From assembly GCF_013376175.1 (NCBI RefSeq), contig NZ_JABXXR010000005.1, positions 1-58,840 of the forward strand: a stretch of 58,840 bases of DNA, in the 5' to 3' direction. Positions within the stretch are counted from its first letter, which is position 1. Each line of letters starts with the position of its first letter. Of the stretch, positions 43,608-52,847 are shown one piece after another. A model generated the notes under the pieces. It was not told the origin of the DNA. It did not search any database and worked only from the letters and a program-made list of their open reading frames with translations. Source of the stretch: Ameyamaea chiangmaiensis (GTDB lineage: Bacteria > Pseudomonadota > Alphaproteobacteria > Acetobacterales > Acetobacteraceae). Both the position numbers and the translations under genes were made by a program.

Positions 43608-45794
43608 ATGACTGCCTCGTCCACCCCTCAGTCGTCCCGGTCCCGACGAGCGACCGCCGTACAGTCCGCCGTGTCCGCCTGGATGGCGCGGCCATCTGGT
43701 CTGGCGTGGCTGTACGCGCCGTCGCCGGCGTCGCTGCTGTTCGCGGTCAGGACGACGGCGGCGGCGATCATCTCGTTGCTGATCGCCATGTGGATGGAAC
43801 TCGACAGCCCGCAATGGTCGGCCATGACCGTTTGGATCGTGGCCCAGAACTCGCGCGGGGAAAGTCTGTCCAAATCGCGCTGGCGTGTCGTCGGTACCGC
43901 CGTGGGCGTGGTCATGGCCGTGCTGTTCACAGCTCTGTTTCCCCAGCAGCCCTTCCTGTTTCTGCCTGCCATCGCCTTATGGCTCGGCCTGTGCTGCACG
44001 GTCGCGACGATGGTGCGCAATTTCCGCGCCTATGCCGCCGTCCTCGCCGGATATAGCTGCGCGATCGTCGGACTTGCGGCGGCGTCGAACCCGAACGACA
44101 TCTTTACCGTCGCCGTGTCGCGCTCGACCTACATCATGCTGGGCATCGTGGTCGAAGGATCCCTGGCCGCCCTGTTTGCCATCAATGGCGAGACACAGGC
44201 CCGCATCGCCCTCCGCGCCAAGCTGACATCGGCCATGGACAGCGCAACCGATGCGGTTGCGCACGTTCTCGACGGTGGCGAACACGCCTTTCAGCGCTCG
44301 CGCGCGCTGTTCGGCACAATCCTGACGATCAACGACCAGATCGAATTCACCGAAGTCGAAATGGGCCACCACGGCAGCGAGGGCGACCACGCCCGGGCGG
44401 CACTGGCGGCCGTGTCCGTCCTGCTGTCGCGCGCGCTCGGCATGGCCACGCGCATGGCCGCGCTACCGGACGAGCAGAGCGATTTCCGCGCCACGGCCGG
44501 GATGGCACGCGACCTGATGCGCGACATCCCCCCCCTGCTGGCACACGACGAAGGCGCGGCGAACGCCATGGTCCGCGTGCGTGCCCTGCAGGACCAGTGC
44601 AGAGCCCGGATCACCGCCGCCCTGGGCGAGGAACTGCCGCCGCAGGGGGGCGTGAGCGAAGAGCACATGACGATGTTGCTCGACCGCCGCGTTCTTCATC
44701 AGGCCCTGTGGGAGTTGCTGGACGACCTGTATTTCGCACTGCGCGAGTTCCACGCCAGCACACGCCCCGACGTGCGCGACCATTTCCATTTCCGCCTGCC
44801 GGCACCGCGCGATTACACCGAGGCCCTGCATAACGGCATCCGCGCCACCGCCAGCATCACGGTGGCGTCGCTCATCTGGGAAGTCACCGCATGGTCAAGC
44901 GGCCTTGGCTTCATCACCATCATCTCGCTCACGGTCGGTCTGTTCGCGACCCGCGAGAACCCGGTGATCGCCACCAGCAACTTCTTCCGCGGAACGGTGG
45001 CGGCCGCAATCGTCGCCGGAATCATGTCGCTCTGGGTCGTGCCGGCCGTCAATGATCCGACGACTCTGGCCGCCGTTCTGGCCGTGCCGATGATCGTGGG
45101 CGGACTGGCCGCGCGCAACGCGTCCACCGCCCTGGCCGCCGCAGCCTACAACATCTTCACCATCAATATGATCTCGCCGCTCAACGGTGGGCGGGAGACG
45201 GAGATCGCCTATTTCAACAGCGCCGTGGCCACGGTTCTGGGCGCGGGCTGCGCGGTCCTGATCTTCCGCATGGTACTTCCGTTCAACACCGACTCCGTGC
45301 GCTGGCGGATGCGCGGGCGTATTCTGGGCGATCTGCGGCGTCTGGCCGCCAGCCCGGCGTTACCCGATACGCGCCGCTGGGTGGGTTACAGCGCCGACCG
45401 CATGGCGCGCGTCGTCCGGCACGCCGGCCCGGCGCCGGCCCCCGTGATCGAGGCTTATCTCCAGGGCACGCTGGCGGCGATGACCATCGGGCTGAACGTC
45501 ATTCGCCTGCGCCATCTGCACGCGCGCCAGCAACTGCCGCCCTCCGCCCGGCGACCGGTGGAGGTGGTCCTGCGGCGGATGACCCAGTTTACCGGTCGCT
45601 ATGGTCGCACGGCCGCCATGGCCCATGCCGCCACGCGGATACTGCGGCAGCTTGAAATCCGCGAAAGCGACATCGAAAAACGTCTGGAGATGACGCGCGC
45701 CATCGCGTATCTGCTGGTCATCTCGAACGAACTCGACCAGAACGCCGACTTCCTGAACGCACAACGTCCATATCGACGGGTCGACGGTGCCTGA
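43608..45794 (+). CDS. FUSC-family membrane exporter (AaeB-like)
   Basis: A 728-residue inner-membrane protein with two repeats of about five or six hydrophobic helices, near residues 40-180 and 395-560, separated by a helical cytoplasmic domain. The FUSC sequences SRWRVVGTAVGVVMAVLF and YTEALHNGIRATASITVAS are present. AaeB-like proteins export aromatic carboxylates with a membrane-fusion partner; no aaeA gene is nearby, so the substrate is open. The guanine deaminase gene lies 62 bases downstream. The start is ATG at 43608. Confidence 0.9.
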   Translation: MTASSTPQSSRSRRATAVQSAVSAWMARPSGLAWLYAPSPASLLFAVRTTAAAIISLLIAMWMELDSPQWSAMTVWIVAQNSRGESLSKSRWRVVGTAVGVVMAVLFTALFPQQPFLFLPAIALWLGLCCTVATMVRNFRAYAAVLAGYSCAIVGLAAASNPNDIFTVAVSRSTYIMLGIVVEGSLAALFAINGETQARIALRAKLTSAMDSATDAVAHVLDGGEHAFQRSRALFGTILTINDQIEFTEVEMGHHGSEGDHARAALAAVSVLLSRALGMATRMAALPDEQSDFRATAGMARDLMRDIPPLLAHDEGAANAMVRVRALQDQCRARITAALGEELPPQGGVSEEHMTMLLDRRVLHQALWELLDDLYFALREFHASTRPDVRDHFHFRLPAPRDYTEALHNGIRATASITVASLIWEVTAWSSGLGFITIISLTVGLFATRENPVIATSNFFRGTVAAAIVAGIMSLWVVPAVNDPTTLAAVLAVPMIVGGLAARNASTALAAAAYNIFTINMISPLNGGRETEIAYFNSAVATVLGAGCAVLIFRMVLPFNTDSVRWRMRGRILGDLRRLAASPALPDTRRWVGYSADRMARVVRHAGPAPAPVIEAYLQGTLAAMTIGLNVIRLRHLHARQQLPPSARRPVEVVLRRMTQFTGRYGRTAAMAHAATRILRQLEIRESDIEKRLEMTRAIAYLLVISNELDQNADFLNAQRPYRRVDGA

Positions 45795-45856
45795 CCCCGG
45801 CGGCGGAAACGTGTGCGAACGGTGCGGCAAACGCGCGCCCCGAAGGACCGACCACC

Positions 45857-47170
45857 GTGCCCATTCCACCCCTCGCCCTTCGTGGCGACGTCGTCACCTT
45901 TTCCGGCAATCCGTTCGAGCAGCCGCCCGAATCGTGCCTTGTTCATGTCCGTGACGCGCTGGTCGTCGCCCGTGACGGCGTTCTGACCCATGTCGCGCCC
46001 TATGACGCGCGCGACGTCCCTGCCGACGCCACGGTGCACATCGCGCCTGGACTGATTGGCGCCGGGTTCATCGACGCGCATGTGCATTACCCCCAGCTCG
46101 GGGTCACCGGTTCCTATGGCGAGCAACTGCTGACATGGCTGGAGCGCTATGTGTTCCCGGCCGAGGCGGCCTTCGCCGACCGCGCGCACGCCGATCATGT
46201 CGCCGACGCTTTCCTGAGCCAACTGATCGCCGCCGGAACCACGACCGCCTGCGTCTATTGCACGGTCCACCCGGAGTCGGTCGACGCGTTCTTCACCCAT
46301 GCCGAGGCGCTGGGCGCGCTGATGATCGCCGGAAAGGTTCTGATGGACCGCAACGCGCCCGACGCGCTGCGCGACACCGCGCAAGGCGGGTATGACGAGT
46401 CCAAGGCGCTCATCAGTCGCTGGCACGGTCGCGGACGACTTCGCTATGCCGTCACCCCGCGTTTCGCCCCCACCAGCACCCAGGCGCAGCTCGATATGGC
46501 GGGGGCGCTCCTGCGCGAACATGACGGTCTCTACATGCAGACGCACATCGCCGAAAACACGGCGGAAATCGACTGGGTGCGCAGCCTGTTTCCCGATCGG
46601 CGCGACTACCTCGACGTGTATGGCCATGCTGGTCTGATCGGCCCGCGCTCGGTACTGGGGCACGGCATCTATCTCGGCACCGACGAACTCGACCGATGCC
46701 ATGAGGCACAGTGCGGCGTCGCCCACTGTCCCAGTTCGAATCTGTTTCTCGGCAGTGGTACTTTCGATCTGTTCGGCGCCATGCGCCGCCCCCGGCCGGT
46801 GCGGTGTGGACTGGGCTCGGATGTGGGTGCCGGCACATCGCTTTCGGCCCTGCGAACGCTGGGCGATGGCTACAAGGTCGCGCAGGCGCTGGGGCAACGG
46901 CTGCACGCCGTTCAGGGGTTTTGGCTGGCAACGGCCGGCAACGCGCGGGCGCTTCACCTCGACCATCGTATCGGCACGGTCGCCGTCGGTATGGATGCCG
47001 ATCTGTGCGTTCTCGATCCGGGCGCAACGCCGCTGCTGGCATTACGAACCGGGGGCGCGCGCGACCTGACCGATGTCCTGTTCGCGCTGATGTCTCTGGG
47101 TGACGAACGCTGTGTCCGCGAGACCTATATCGCCGGCCGGCGCGTCCATGAGCACCGGCCGGCGAACTGA
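45857..47170 (+). CDS. guaD: Guanine deaminase
   Basis: A 437-residue amidohydrolase that turns guanine into xanthine. Metal-binding His75 and His77 are in DAHVHYPQ, further metal-site His residues are in QTHIAEN and LGHGIYL, and the Asp is in GLGSDVGAGT. ERYVFPAEAAF and TPRFAPTS are also typical of GuaD rather than generic amidohydrolases. The start is GTG at 45857, nine bases after AAGGA. No xanthine dehydrogenase gene is in the window. It is convergent with the TonB-dependent receptor, with only 10 bases between the stops. Confidence 0.93.
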   Translation: MPIPPLALRGDVVTFSGNPFEQPPESCLVHVRDALVVARDGVLTHVAPYDARDVPADATVHIAPGLIGAGFIDAHVHYPQLGVTGSYGEQLLTWLERYVFPAEAAFADRAHADHVADAFLSQLIAAGTTTACVYCTVHPESVDAFFTHAEALGALMIAGKVLMDRNAPDALRDTAQGGYDESKALISRWHGRGRLRYAVTPRFAPTSTQAQLDMAGALLREHDGLYMQTHIAENTAEIDWVRSLFPDRRDYLDVYGHAGLIGPRSVLGHGIYLGTDELDRCHEAQCGVAHCPSSNLFLGSGTFDLFGAMRRPRPVRCGLGSDVGAGTSLSALRTLGDGYKVAQALGQRLHAVQGFWLATAGNARALHLDHRIGTVAVGMDADLCVLDPGATPLLALRTGGARDLTDVLFALMSLGDERCVRETYIAGRRVHEHRPAN

Positions 47171-47180
47171 AGTCTTCCCG

Positions 47181-49508
47181 TCAGAAGCGCTGCGAAATCC
47201 CGGTCAGGATCGTGCGGCGCAGGCCATATTGCGGTGCGCCGACGCCAATGCCCGTGCCGCTCCGCAACTCGTAGCGCGCATCGAACAGGTTGGTGACGTC
47301 GAGGCGAACCTGCGTACGCTTGAGGAACGACATATGGAACAGATCCTCGAAGCTCTGCACGAGCGACAGGTTGAACGTCACATACTGCGGCACCGAAGCC
47401 CCGTTCGGGATGTCGGAATCCTCGCGCAGACCACTGCCATAGACCATCGTGGCCGACAGCATCAGCGGATGACCCGTTTTGTACCAGAACCGGTAGCTTC
47501 CGCCGGCCGATGCCGTCCATCGCTGATCGTGGTCAAGATGGATCCATCGATGACGGGCATAAGCCAGATCGTCGGGATCGAAATTCCATTGTGCCGTCGT
47601 GATGTCCTTGCCGATCGCGCGTGACCACGCGACGTTACCATAAACGCTGAACGGACCACGGTCGTAGTTCGTGGCAAATTCATACCCATGCACCTGGCCG
47701 CGACGGTAATTGAACGCCGACAGCACGATCGGGGATCCGAATTGCCCCTCGTCGATCATGTTCTTCGCGATCTTCAGATAGGCGTCGAACGATGCATGCC
47801 AACCCGGCAGAATCTCCTGCGCGAAGCCGGCGTCAAAGTAATGATCGCGCTCGGCCTTGACGGTCGAGTCCTGAAGCGTTCCGGGCGCGGCTGAGGTGTT
47901 CGCATATTTGCTCAGCTGCGTTCCGCCCACGATCTCGAACGGCGGCGGCGTGAAGTAGCGTGAATATCCCGCGTGAAGCACGCCACCGTGCCATGGCTGA
48001 TACACGATGTTGATGCGGGGGCTGATCTGCTTCGAATGGGTGTACTCGTCCACGCCATCAAATCTCAGGCCGTAATTGATCGTCAGGTTATGCAACGGGT
48101 GCCATTCGTCCTGGGCGTACAGACCATAGATCCAGCCTGTCCGTCCGTTCCCGTCATGAATGTTGAGTGTATCGCCGTTGAACACGGCCGCTCCGGTCTC
48201 GTCTTCGCCCGTCTGCGCATAGACGACGGAATCGGTCTTCGAAATATTCCGCTCCACATAAGCCTGATAACCGAACCGCACCGTATGGTCAGGAGCGGCC
48301 CGCCACGTGACGTCCGTCTGCGAGCCCGACGAAAAGACCGAGCGCTGGGCCCGCTGGGAAATACCGTTATAGACCAGATCACCCAGGGCGTCGGGCGAAT
48401 AGCCCAGCGACGAATAACGCACGATCGCCGACGCCTGAAGGCTGATGTTCGAGCCGATATCTTTTTGCAGGGACAGGATTCCGAAATCGGTGATCTGCTT
48501 CTGACGCTCATTCAGACTCGCGCTGTCGACGGAACCATAATTCGTCTGTTCCAGCGAACTGCCGAGATAGCTCGGATTGGCAAACTGTCTCTGCTGACCG
48601 GGATTGTTCGGAAGCTGATACTCGGCATTGGACACACCCGCCGTCAGGCTGATCCGGGTGTTGGAATCGGCCGTGTACCGCAGATGACCCAGGAAATGAT
48701 ACTGGTTGCTCAGATCATGCAGAGCATTGAAACTCGACGTCGGGTTCTCGATGCCGACGCGATCATGGACGAAATCGCCGGTGGCGAAGAAATCCCATTT
48801 CCCGGCATGGCCACCATATTGAAGCGAGGGGAAGAAGTAATCCCGCGCACCACCGTAGATCGAGACCTCGCCGCCGCGATCGGCACTGCCGTTCTTGGTC
48901 GAGATATCGATAACGCCGGCCTGAAGAAATCCGTATTCGCTGGGCAACGCCCCCGTGGTCAGGGACATGGAATGGGCAAAGCGCGTCATCAGCGCCTGTC
49001 CGAACACGCTCATCCCCTCGGGCAGTCCGACGCCGTCGAGCCGGAACTGCACTTCATTATGATCGCCGCGAACGTGGATCTGGCCGTAACTGTCCTGCGC
49101 CACGCCCGGGGCCTGCAGCAGAACGCCGTTCAGAGGCGCATTGTCGCCCCCCGGGATCGTCTCCAGATCCTGGCGCGAAAAACGATAGGTCGTGGCACCG
49201 GTGGACGGCTGCAACGCCGCGCGACGCTGATCGAGATGCGCGTTGACGACGATATGCTCCTCGTTCGTGTCCAGCGTGTCCGTCACCGTCTGCTGGGACG
49301 CCCCCCCCGTAAACGACGAACGCGAAACGGCGCTCGACCGCTTGGCCGGGGCGAGCGGCTTCGCATGAACGCCGGCCGGTTGGGGCGTCGACTGGCTGCT
49401 GTCGGGCGCCGTCGTCCGCGCGCGTGAGGGAACCATCGTCGCAGCCGAACACAGCGCGGTTGCCGCCAGCCAGAGAGCGAGAGAGCGCGGTTTTGAAATG
49501 GGAGTCAT
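47181..49508 (-). CDS. TonB-dependent outer-membrane receptor, probably for zinc
   Basis: A 775-residue receptor. Residues 1-30 are a signal peptide (ending near PSRA), a TonB box-like EHIVVNA is near residue 84, the plug domain spans about 100-215 (DGVGLPEGMSVFGQ, GALPSEYG) and the rest is a beta-barrel ending in ISQRF with the C-terminal Phe used by BAM. A Zur-like 23-base palindrome overlaps its predicted -10 box, so the best inference is a zinc or zinc-chelate receptor of the ZnuD/ZnuK kind. No long His-rich loop is obvious, which argues for a ligand other than free zinc. The start is ATG at 49508. Confidence 0.88.
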   Translation of the reverse strand: MTPISKPRSLALWLAATALCSAATMVPSRARTTAPDSSQSTPQPAGVHAKPLAPAKRSSAVSRSSFTGGASQQTVTDTLDTNEEHIVVNAHLDQRRAALQPSTGATTYRFSRQDLETIPGGDNAPLNGVLLQAPGVAQDSYGQIHVRGDHNEVQFRLDGVGLPEGMSVFGQALMTRFAHSMSLTTGALPSEYGFLQAGVIDISTKNGSADRGGEVSIYGGARDYFFPSLQYGGHAGKWDFFATGDFVHDRVGIENPTSSFNALHDLSNQYHFLGHLRYTADSNTRISLTAGVSNAEYQLPNNPGQQRQFANPSYLGSSLEQTNYGSVDSASLNERQKQITDFGILSLQKDIGSNISLQASAIVRYSSLGYSPDALGDLVYNGISQRAQRSVFSSGSQTDVTWRAAPDHTVRFGYQAYVERNISKTDSVVYAQTGEDETGAAVFNGDTLNIHDGNGRTGWIYGLYAQDEWHPLHNLTINYGLRFDGVDEYTHSKQISPRINIVYQPWHGGVLHAGYSRYFTPPPFEIVGGTQLSKYANTSAAPGTLQDSTVKAERDHYFDAGFAQEILPGWHASFDAYLKIAKNMIDEGQFGSPIVLSAFNYRRGQVHGYEFATNYDRGPFSVYGNVAWSRAIGKDITTAQWNFDPDDLAYARHRWIHLDHDQRWTASAGGSYRFWYKTGHPLMLSATMVYGSGLREDSDIPNGASVPQYVTFNLSLVQSFEDLFHMSFLKRTQVRLDVTNLFDARYELRSGTGIGVGAPQYGLRRTILTGISQRF

Positions 49509-49545
49509 GACCTGCCTGATGAGACACTCGATACCGCGCCCGGTA

Positions 49546-49568
49546 TATATGGTATATTATAACATATC
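49546..49568 (-). promoter_or_regulatory. Zur-box-like palindrome over the receptor promoter
   Basis: On the minus strand the core ATGTTATAATATACCAT is a near-perfect palindrome (9 of 10 arm positions pair over 49547-49567). Against the proteobacterial Zur consensus GAAATGTTATANTATAACATTTC, 18 of 22 defined positions match by eye. It contains a perfect -10 hexamer TATAAT (49561-49556) and lies 38-60 bases before the receptor start, as expected for a repressor site. Confidence 0.6.
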
Positions 49569-49659
49569 AAACCGGCAGCGAGAGATGCGCGACAGTGAGG
49601 GTAGAACCTGTTGCACGAGTGTCACATGAGGACGCGGACTCCGGGCGCCGACGTCCGCC

Positions 49660-50820
49660 TCAGGGCGCGGGCACGAGGACATGCTTGCCGGCGCTCTCCA
49701 GCACCATGTCGGCCTGGGGCGTGTGGATCCGTCCGCACAGGACATTGCGGTAGTGGCGCTCCAGCGGGTTGTCCTGGCTCAGGCCCGGATTGCCGGTGAC
49801 TTCGATCGCCTTGGCGACCGCGGCGATGGCATTCTCGGTCATGATCCGCTTGATCTGACCATCGTCCTCCGCCCTTTGCCCGGCCTCGGCCTGCGTCAAC
49901 CCCCGTTCCATGAGGGCGGTGTTGACCAAAAGAAGACCATCGATCTCACCCAGCACGCTGTGAAAACGCGGCAGCGTCGCCAGCGACCGGCCCAGGGCCG
50001 ACGGCACCCGGCTGTGCAGGAAGTCCACCAGCCAGTCTCGCGCCGAACGCGCGATCGCATCGTACAGGCCCGCAACGATTATGGCATGCCAGCGCGCGAC
50101 ACTCGCCGTCTCTGGGCTGCCCGCGCCCACCGGCTGCAACGACGTCAGATATCGGTCGGGGATGTCCACATCGTCGAACACGAATGTATGGCTTCCGGTG
50201 GCGCGCATCCCCAGATGATGCCAGCTTTTCTCGATCCGGACGCCCGGCAGGTCGAGCGGCACGACAATCTGGCCAACGCGTGGTTCGGGCTCGTCCGTCA
50301 CACCCCAGACCAGACCCCACGTCAGCGCGCTTGAGCCCGTGGAGAAAATTTTCTGCCCGCTCAGCAGCCATCGGCCACCCGCGCGCCGCACGCGCGTGGC
50401 GGGGACACCGCCGCGCGCCGGGGTGCCCAGGTCCGGCTCGACCCGCAGCGCGTTGACCAGAGCGCCGTCACGAACAACAGAGCCGAGCACTTCATCACGC
50501 AGGTCATCCGGCCATGTCGACGAGCACGCGATGCCGGCCGTCTGGAGATATTGCATGGCCAGAATAAGCGCCGATGACGGATCCGCCCGGGCGACGCGCG
50601 CGACGAGGTCGACGGTCCGGCGCAACCCGATCCCACCACCGCCCTTCTCGCGCGGCACGGCCAGCGCGAGAAACCCCGCCTGACGAAGGTCGTCCAACGT
50701 CTCGAGGGCGATCTCGCCGGACCGGTCATGCACGGCCGCGCGTTCGGCAAAGCGCGGCAGCAGGGCGGCCAGACGTTCATCCTGCCGGGTCTGGGCATCG
50801 ACCCCGTGTGATCCGTCCAT
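49660..50820 (-). CDS. Acyl-CoA dehydrogenase-fold protein, DszC/SfnB-like
   Basis: A 386-residue flavoprotein of the acyl-CoA dehydrogenase superfamily. The ATG at 50820 has GGAGG ten bases upstream; GTG 50829 is the alternative. Helical N-domain, beta domain with GQKIFSTGSSALTW and a C-terminal helical domain containing NPGLSQDNPLERHYRNVLCGRIHTP are visible. The usual catalytic Glu segment (YEGTxEI) is absent, and the RHYRNV region resembles DszC, SfnB and related FMN-dependent monooxygenases used in sulfur acquisition. Oxidation of a sulfur compound or other small molecule is inferred. It is upstream of the TonB receptor on the same strand, about 151 bases apart. Confidence 0.82.
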   Translation of the reverse strand: MDGSHGVDAQTRQDERLAALLPRFAERAAVHDRSGEIALETLDDLRQAGFLALAVPREKGGGGIGLRRTVDLVARVARADPSSALILAMQYLQTAGIACSSTWPDDLRDEVLGSVVRDGALVNALRVEPDLGTPARGGVPATRVRRAGGRWLLSGQKIFSTGSSALTWGLVWGVTDEPEPRVGQIVVPLDLPGVRIEKSWHHLGMRATGSHTFVFDDVDIPDRYLTSLQPVGAGSPETASVARWHAIIVAGLYDAIARSARDWLVDFLHSRVPSALGRSLATLPRFHSVLGEIDGLLLVNTALMERGLTQAEAGQRAEDDGQIKRIMTENAIAAVAKAIEVTGNPGLSQDNPLERHYRNVLCGRIHTPQADMVLESAGKHVLVPAP

Positions 50821-50963
50821 CTGCCGCACTCCTCCGTCGCCTGCACCGGCTGGTCGTCGCTGCCGTTCATCTTAGGAAGCGTGGCACAAGACCTGTCAAA
50901 CCAAAGCGGCAAAAGGCTGGATTGAGCACGCGTGCAGGCTCGCGATCGACCCTGTCGGCCGGC

Positions 50964-50994
50964 GGGGGGGGGGCACGGGTGATCATGTGCCCCC
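50964..50994. repeat. G10 homopolymer adjoining an 8-bp hairpin
   Basis: Ten consecutive Gs occupy 50964-50973. The last five, with CAC, pair perfectly with GTGCCCCC at 50987-50994 around a ten-base loop. The element sits 19-49 bases past the antiporter stop on the minus strand and upstream of the acyl-CoA dehydrogenase-fold gene, and lacks a U-tract. Confidence 0.6.
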
Positions 50995-51012
50995 GGGAAG
51001 AGGTCCCCGGCG

Positions 51013-52236
51013 TCAGGCGGACGCCAGCACCGCCCGTCGCTTCGGGACCACCATGCGGAACAAAGGCCCGGTCAGGGTCGTGGAGGCCACGGCCAAAACC
51101 ATCAGGGAGGCGAACGCGAACTCCGAAATCATGCCACGGCTGTGCAGGATGGTCGCCGCGACGATTTCCATAAGCCCCTTGCACTGCAACAAAGACCCCA
51201 CGCCCAGCGCGTCGCGCCAGCGCATGCCGCCGACGGGCGGCACCGCGACAACGGCACCGATCTTCGTGGACACGGACATCACGACCAGCATGACGGACGC
51301 GAGCACCGACGGCCACGTCAGCGCCCTGCCGTCGATATTCAGTCCACTATGGCCGAAGAACAGGGGCGCCAGCCAGATCAGGGCAAACGTGCCGACCTGC
51401 TCGACCGGCAGCCTGCGGACCCACGCCGGCGGCATCACCGCACCGGCGAAATACGCCCCGATCAGTTCATGCAGGCCAAGCTGCATGCTGGCCCACGCAC
51501 CACCCGCCAGCCAGATAGGCAACGCCGCCCAGATGGCGAGCACCGGCGGATTGCGGACATGCCGCGTCGCCCAACGACCCGCTAACGCCAGAACGACAAG
51601 TATCACCACGGCAGCGAACTGGTGGATCGTCCAGCCATGCAAGGCCGCCGTGCCCTTGGCCATGATCTCCAGCCCCGCGAGCCCGATCCAAAGGGCGGCA
51701 TCGTCCACGACGGCGATTTTAAGCGCCGTCTGTCCCAAGGGCCGATCATGCGGGCCGAGTTCGCGCACCAGTCCGATCAGGACCGGCAGCGCACTGACCG
51801 CCAGACACAGTCCGATCGACATGGCCTGAATCCACAGACCCGTTCCCGGGGCCTGCCACCCGGGCAGCGACAGGAAGAACCGATGAATAAGCGTCGTCCC
51901 AATGACGAACGGGATCAGCAATGCGAACAACGCACTGCCAAGCAAACGGCCAAGTCCCGCGTTCGTCGATGCCTCGCCCGCGTCCGCACCGGGGTGCTGC
52001 CACATCTCCAGCCCGGCGGTGAAGGCCAGAACCAGAACGGCAACCCAGCCGATATACGTGCCATACAGCGACGGAATTCCCGCCCATCCCAGGGGCCAAC
52101 GGGTGACCGCGAGCGTGATCCCGACCAGAATAGGCAGGACGACGATCGGCATGGTCCGTTGCGTCAGGCGCCACATCAGCCATGGCAACAGAACAAACAC
52201 CAGCGCATCCAAGACTAAGGCCATAATATCCGCCAT
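51013..52236 (-). CDS. CPA2-family cation/proton antiporter
   Basis: A 407-residue inner-membrane protein with about twelve hydrophobic helices. The ion-binding Asp pair is in VVDDAALWIG, and HELIGAYFAGAVMPP and APLFFGHSGLNIDG are further CPA2 landmarks. It should exchange Na+ or K+ for protons, but ion choice cannot be read off. No cytoplasmic regulatory (TrkA-N) domain is fused. The ATG at 52236 has GGAG five bases upstream; a GTG at 52254 is less likely. The sufE gene lies upstream across 91 AT-rich bases. Confidence 0.87.
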   Translation of the reverse strand: MADIMALVLDALVFVLLPWLMWRLTQRTMPIVVLPILVGITLAVTRWPLGWAGIPSLYGTYIGWVAVLVLAFTAGLEMWQHPGADAGEASTNAGLGRLLGSALFALLIPFVIGTTLIHRFFLSLPGWQAPGTGLWIQAMSIGLCLAVSALPVLIGLVRELGPHDRPLGQTALKIAVVDDAALWIGLAGLEIMAKGTAALHGWTIHQFAAVVILVVLALAGRWATRHVRNPPVLAIWAALPIWLAGGAWASMQLGLHELIGAYFAGAVMPPAWVRRLPVEQVGTFALIWLAPLFFGHSGLNIDGRALTWPSVLASVMLVVMSVSTKIGAVVAVPPVGGMRWRDALGVGSLLQCKGLMEIVAATILHSRGMISEFAFASLMVLAVASTTLTGPLFRMVVPKRRAVLASA

Positions 52237-52327
52237 GACCTCTCCGTTGTTCACATCAAAAGAAAGGTAATAGTAGAGAAATTATTCGCGCGGAAAACAC
52301 TTTTCTCTAAATGCCGACTTTATACCA

Positions 52328-52771
52328 TCACGCCACTGCCTTGCCGGCTGCCAGACGAATGGCGCGTGCCATGGCTTCCACCCCGTTTCCGCGATTGGTC
52401 GACAGCGCCTGCACCAGTCCCAGGTCATGCAGGAAGCGTGGTTCGGTTGCCATGATCTCGTCCGGCGTGCGCCCCGAATAGACACGCAGCAACATCGCGA
52501 CCAACCCCGACACGATGGCCGCGTCGGACGCACCGGCGAAATACAGGCACCCGTCGCGCTCGAGGCTCTCGAGCCAGACCTGGCTCTGACAGCCCGGCAC
52601 GCGGTGGGCGTCGTCGTACCAGCCAGCGGGCATCGGTGGCAACTTCCGGCCCAATTCGATGATATATTGGTAACGCTCCATCCAGTCGTCGAACAGTGCG
52701 AGTTCCTCTCCGATCTCCGCGATCGCGGCGGCGGCGGTTTCGTCTTGGGGGGTAACGAACGGATCGGACAT
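52328..52771 (-). CDS. sufE: SufE-family sulfur acceptor protein
   Basis: A 147-residue cytoplasmic protein. Cys61 in RVPGCQSQVW is the sulfur-accepting residue, and the ERYQYIIELGRKLP opening and FAGASDAAIVSGL strand complete the SufE signature. It takes persulfide sulfur from the SufS cysteine desulfurase for Fe-S cluster assembly. No other suf gene is beside it. The start is ATG at 52771. hslU lies 76 bases upstream on the same strand. Confidence 0.94.
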   Translation of the reverse strand: MSDPFVTPQDETAAAAIAEIGEELALFDDWMERYQYIIELGRKLPPMPAGWYDDAHRVPGCQSQVWLESLERDGCLYFAGASDAAIVSGLVAMLLRVYSGRTPDEIMATEPRFLHDLGLVQALSTNRGNGVEAMARAIRLAAGKAVA

Positions 52772-52847
52772 GGTGCTGACCTTGCGCTGGAGCGATCTCC
52801 GGGGAACGAAATCGGTGCGCGCGGTGTCCGCGCGCTCCGGCCCGTCC

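Noticed and set aside
45599-46966. 455-codon minus-strand open frame over guaD and the FUSC 3' end
   Set aside because: Opposite strand has clear metal-binding motifs of guanine deaminase.
47973-49427. 484-codon plus-strand open frame over the TonB receptor
   Set aside because: Antisense shadow; the receptor has signal peptide, plug and terminal Phe.
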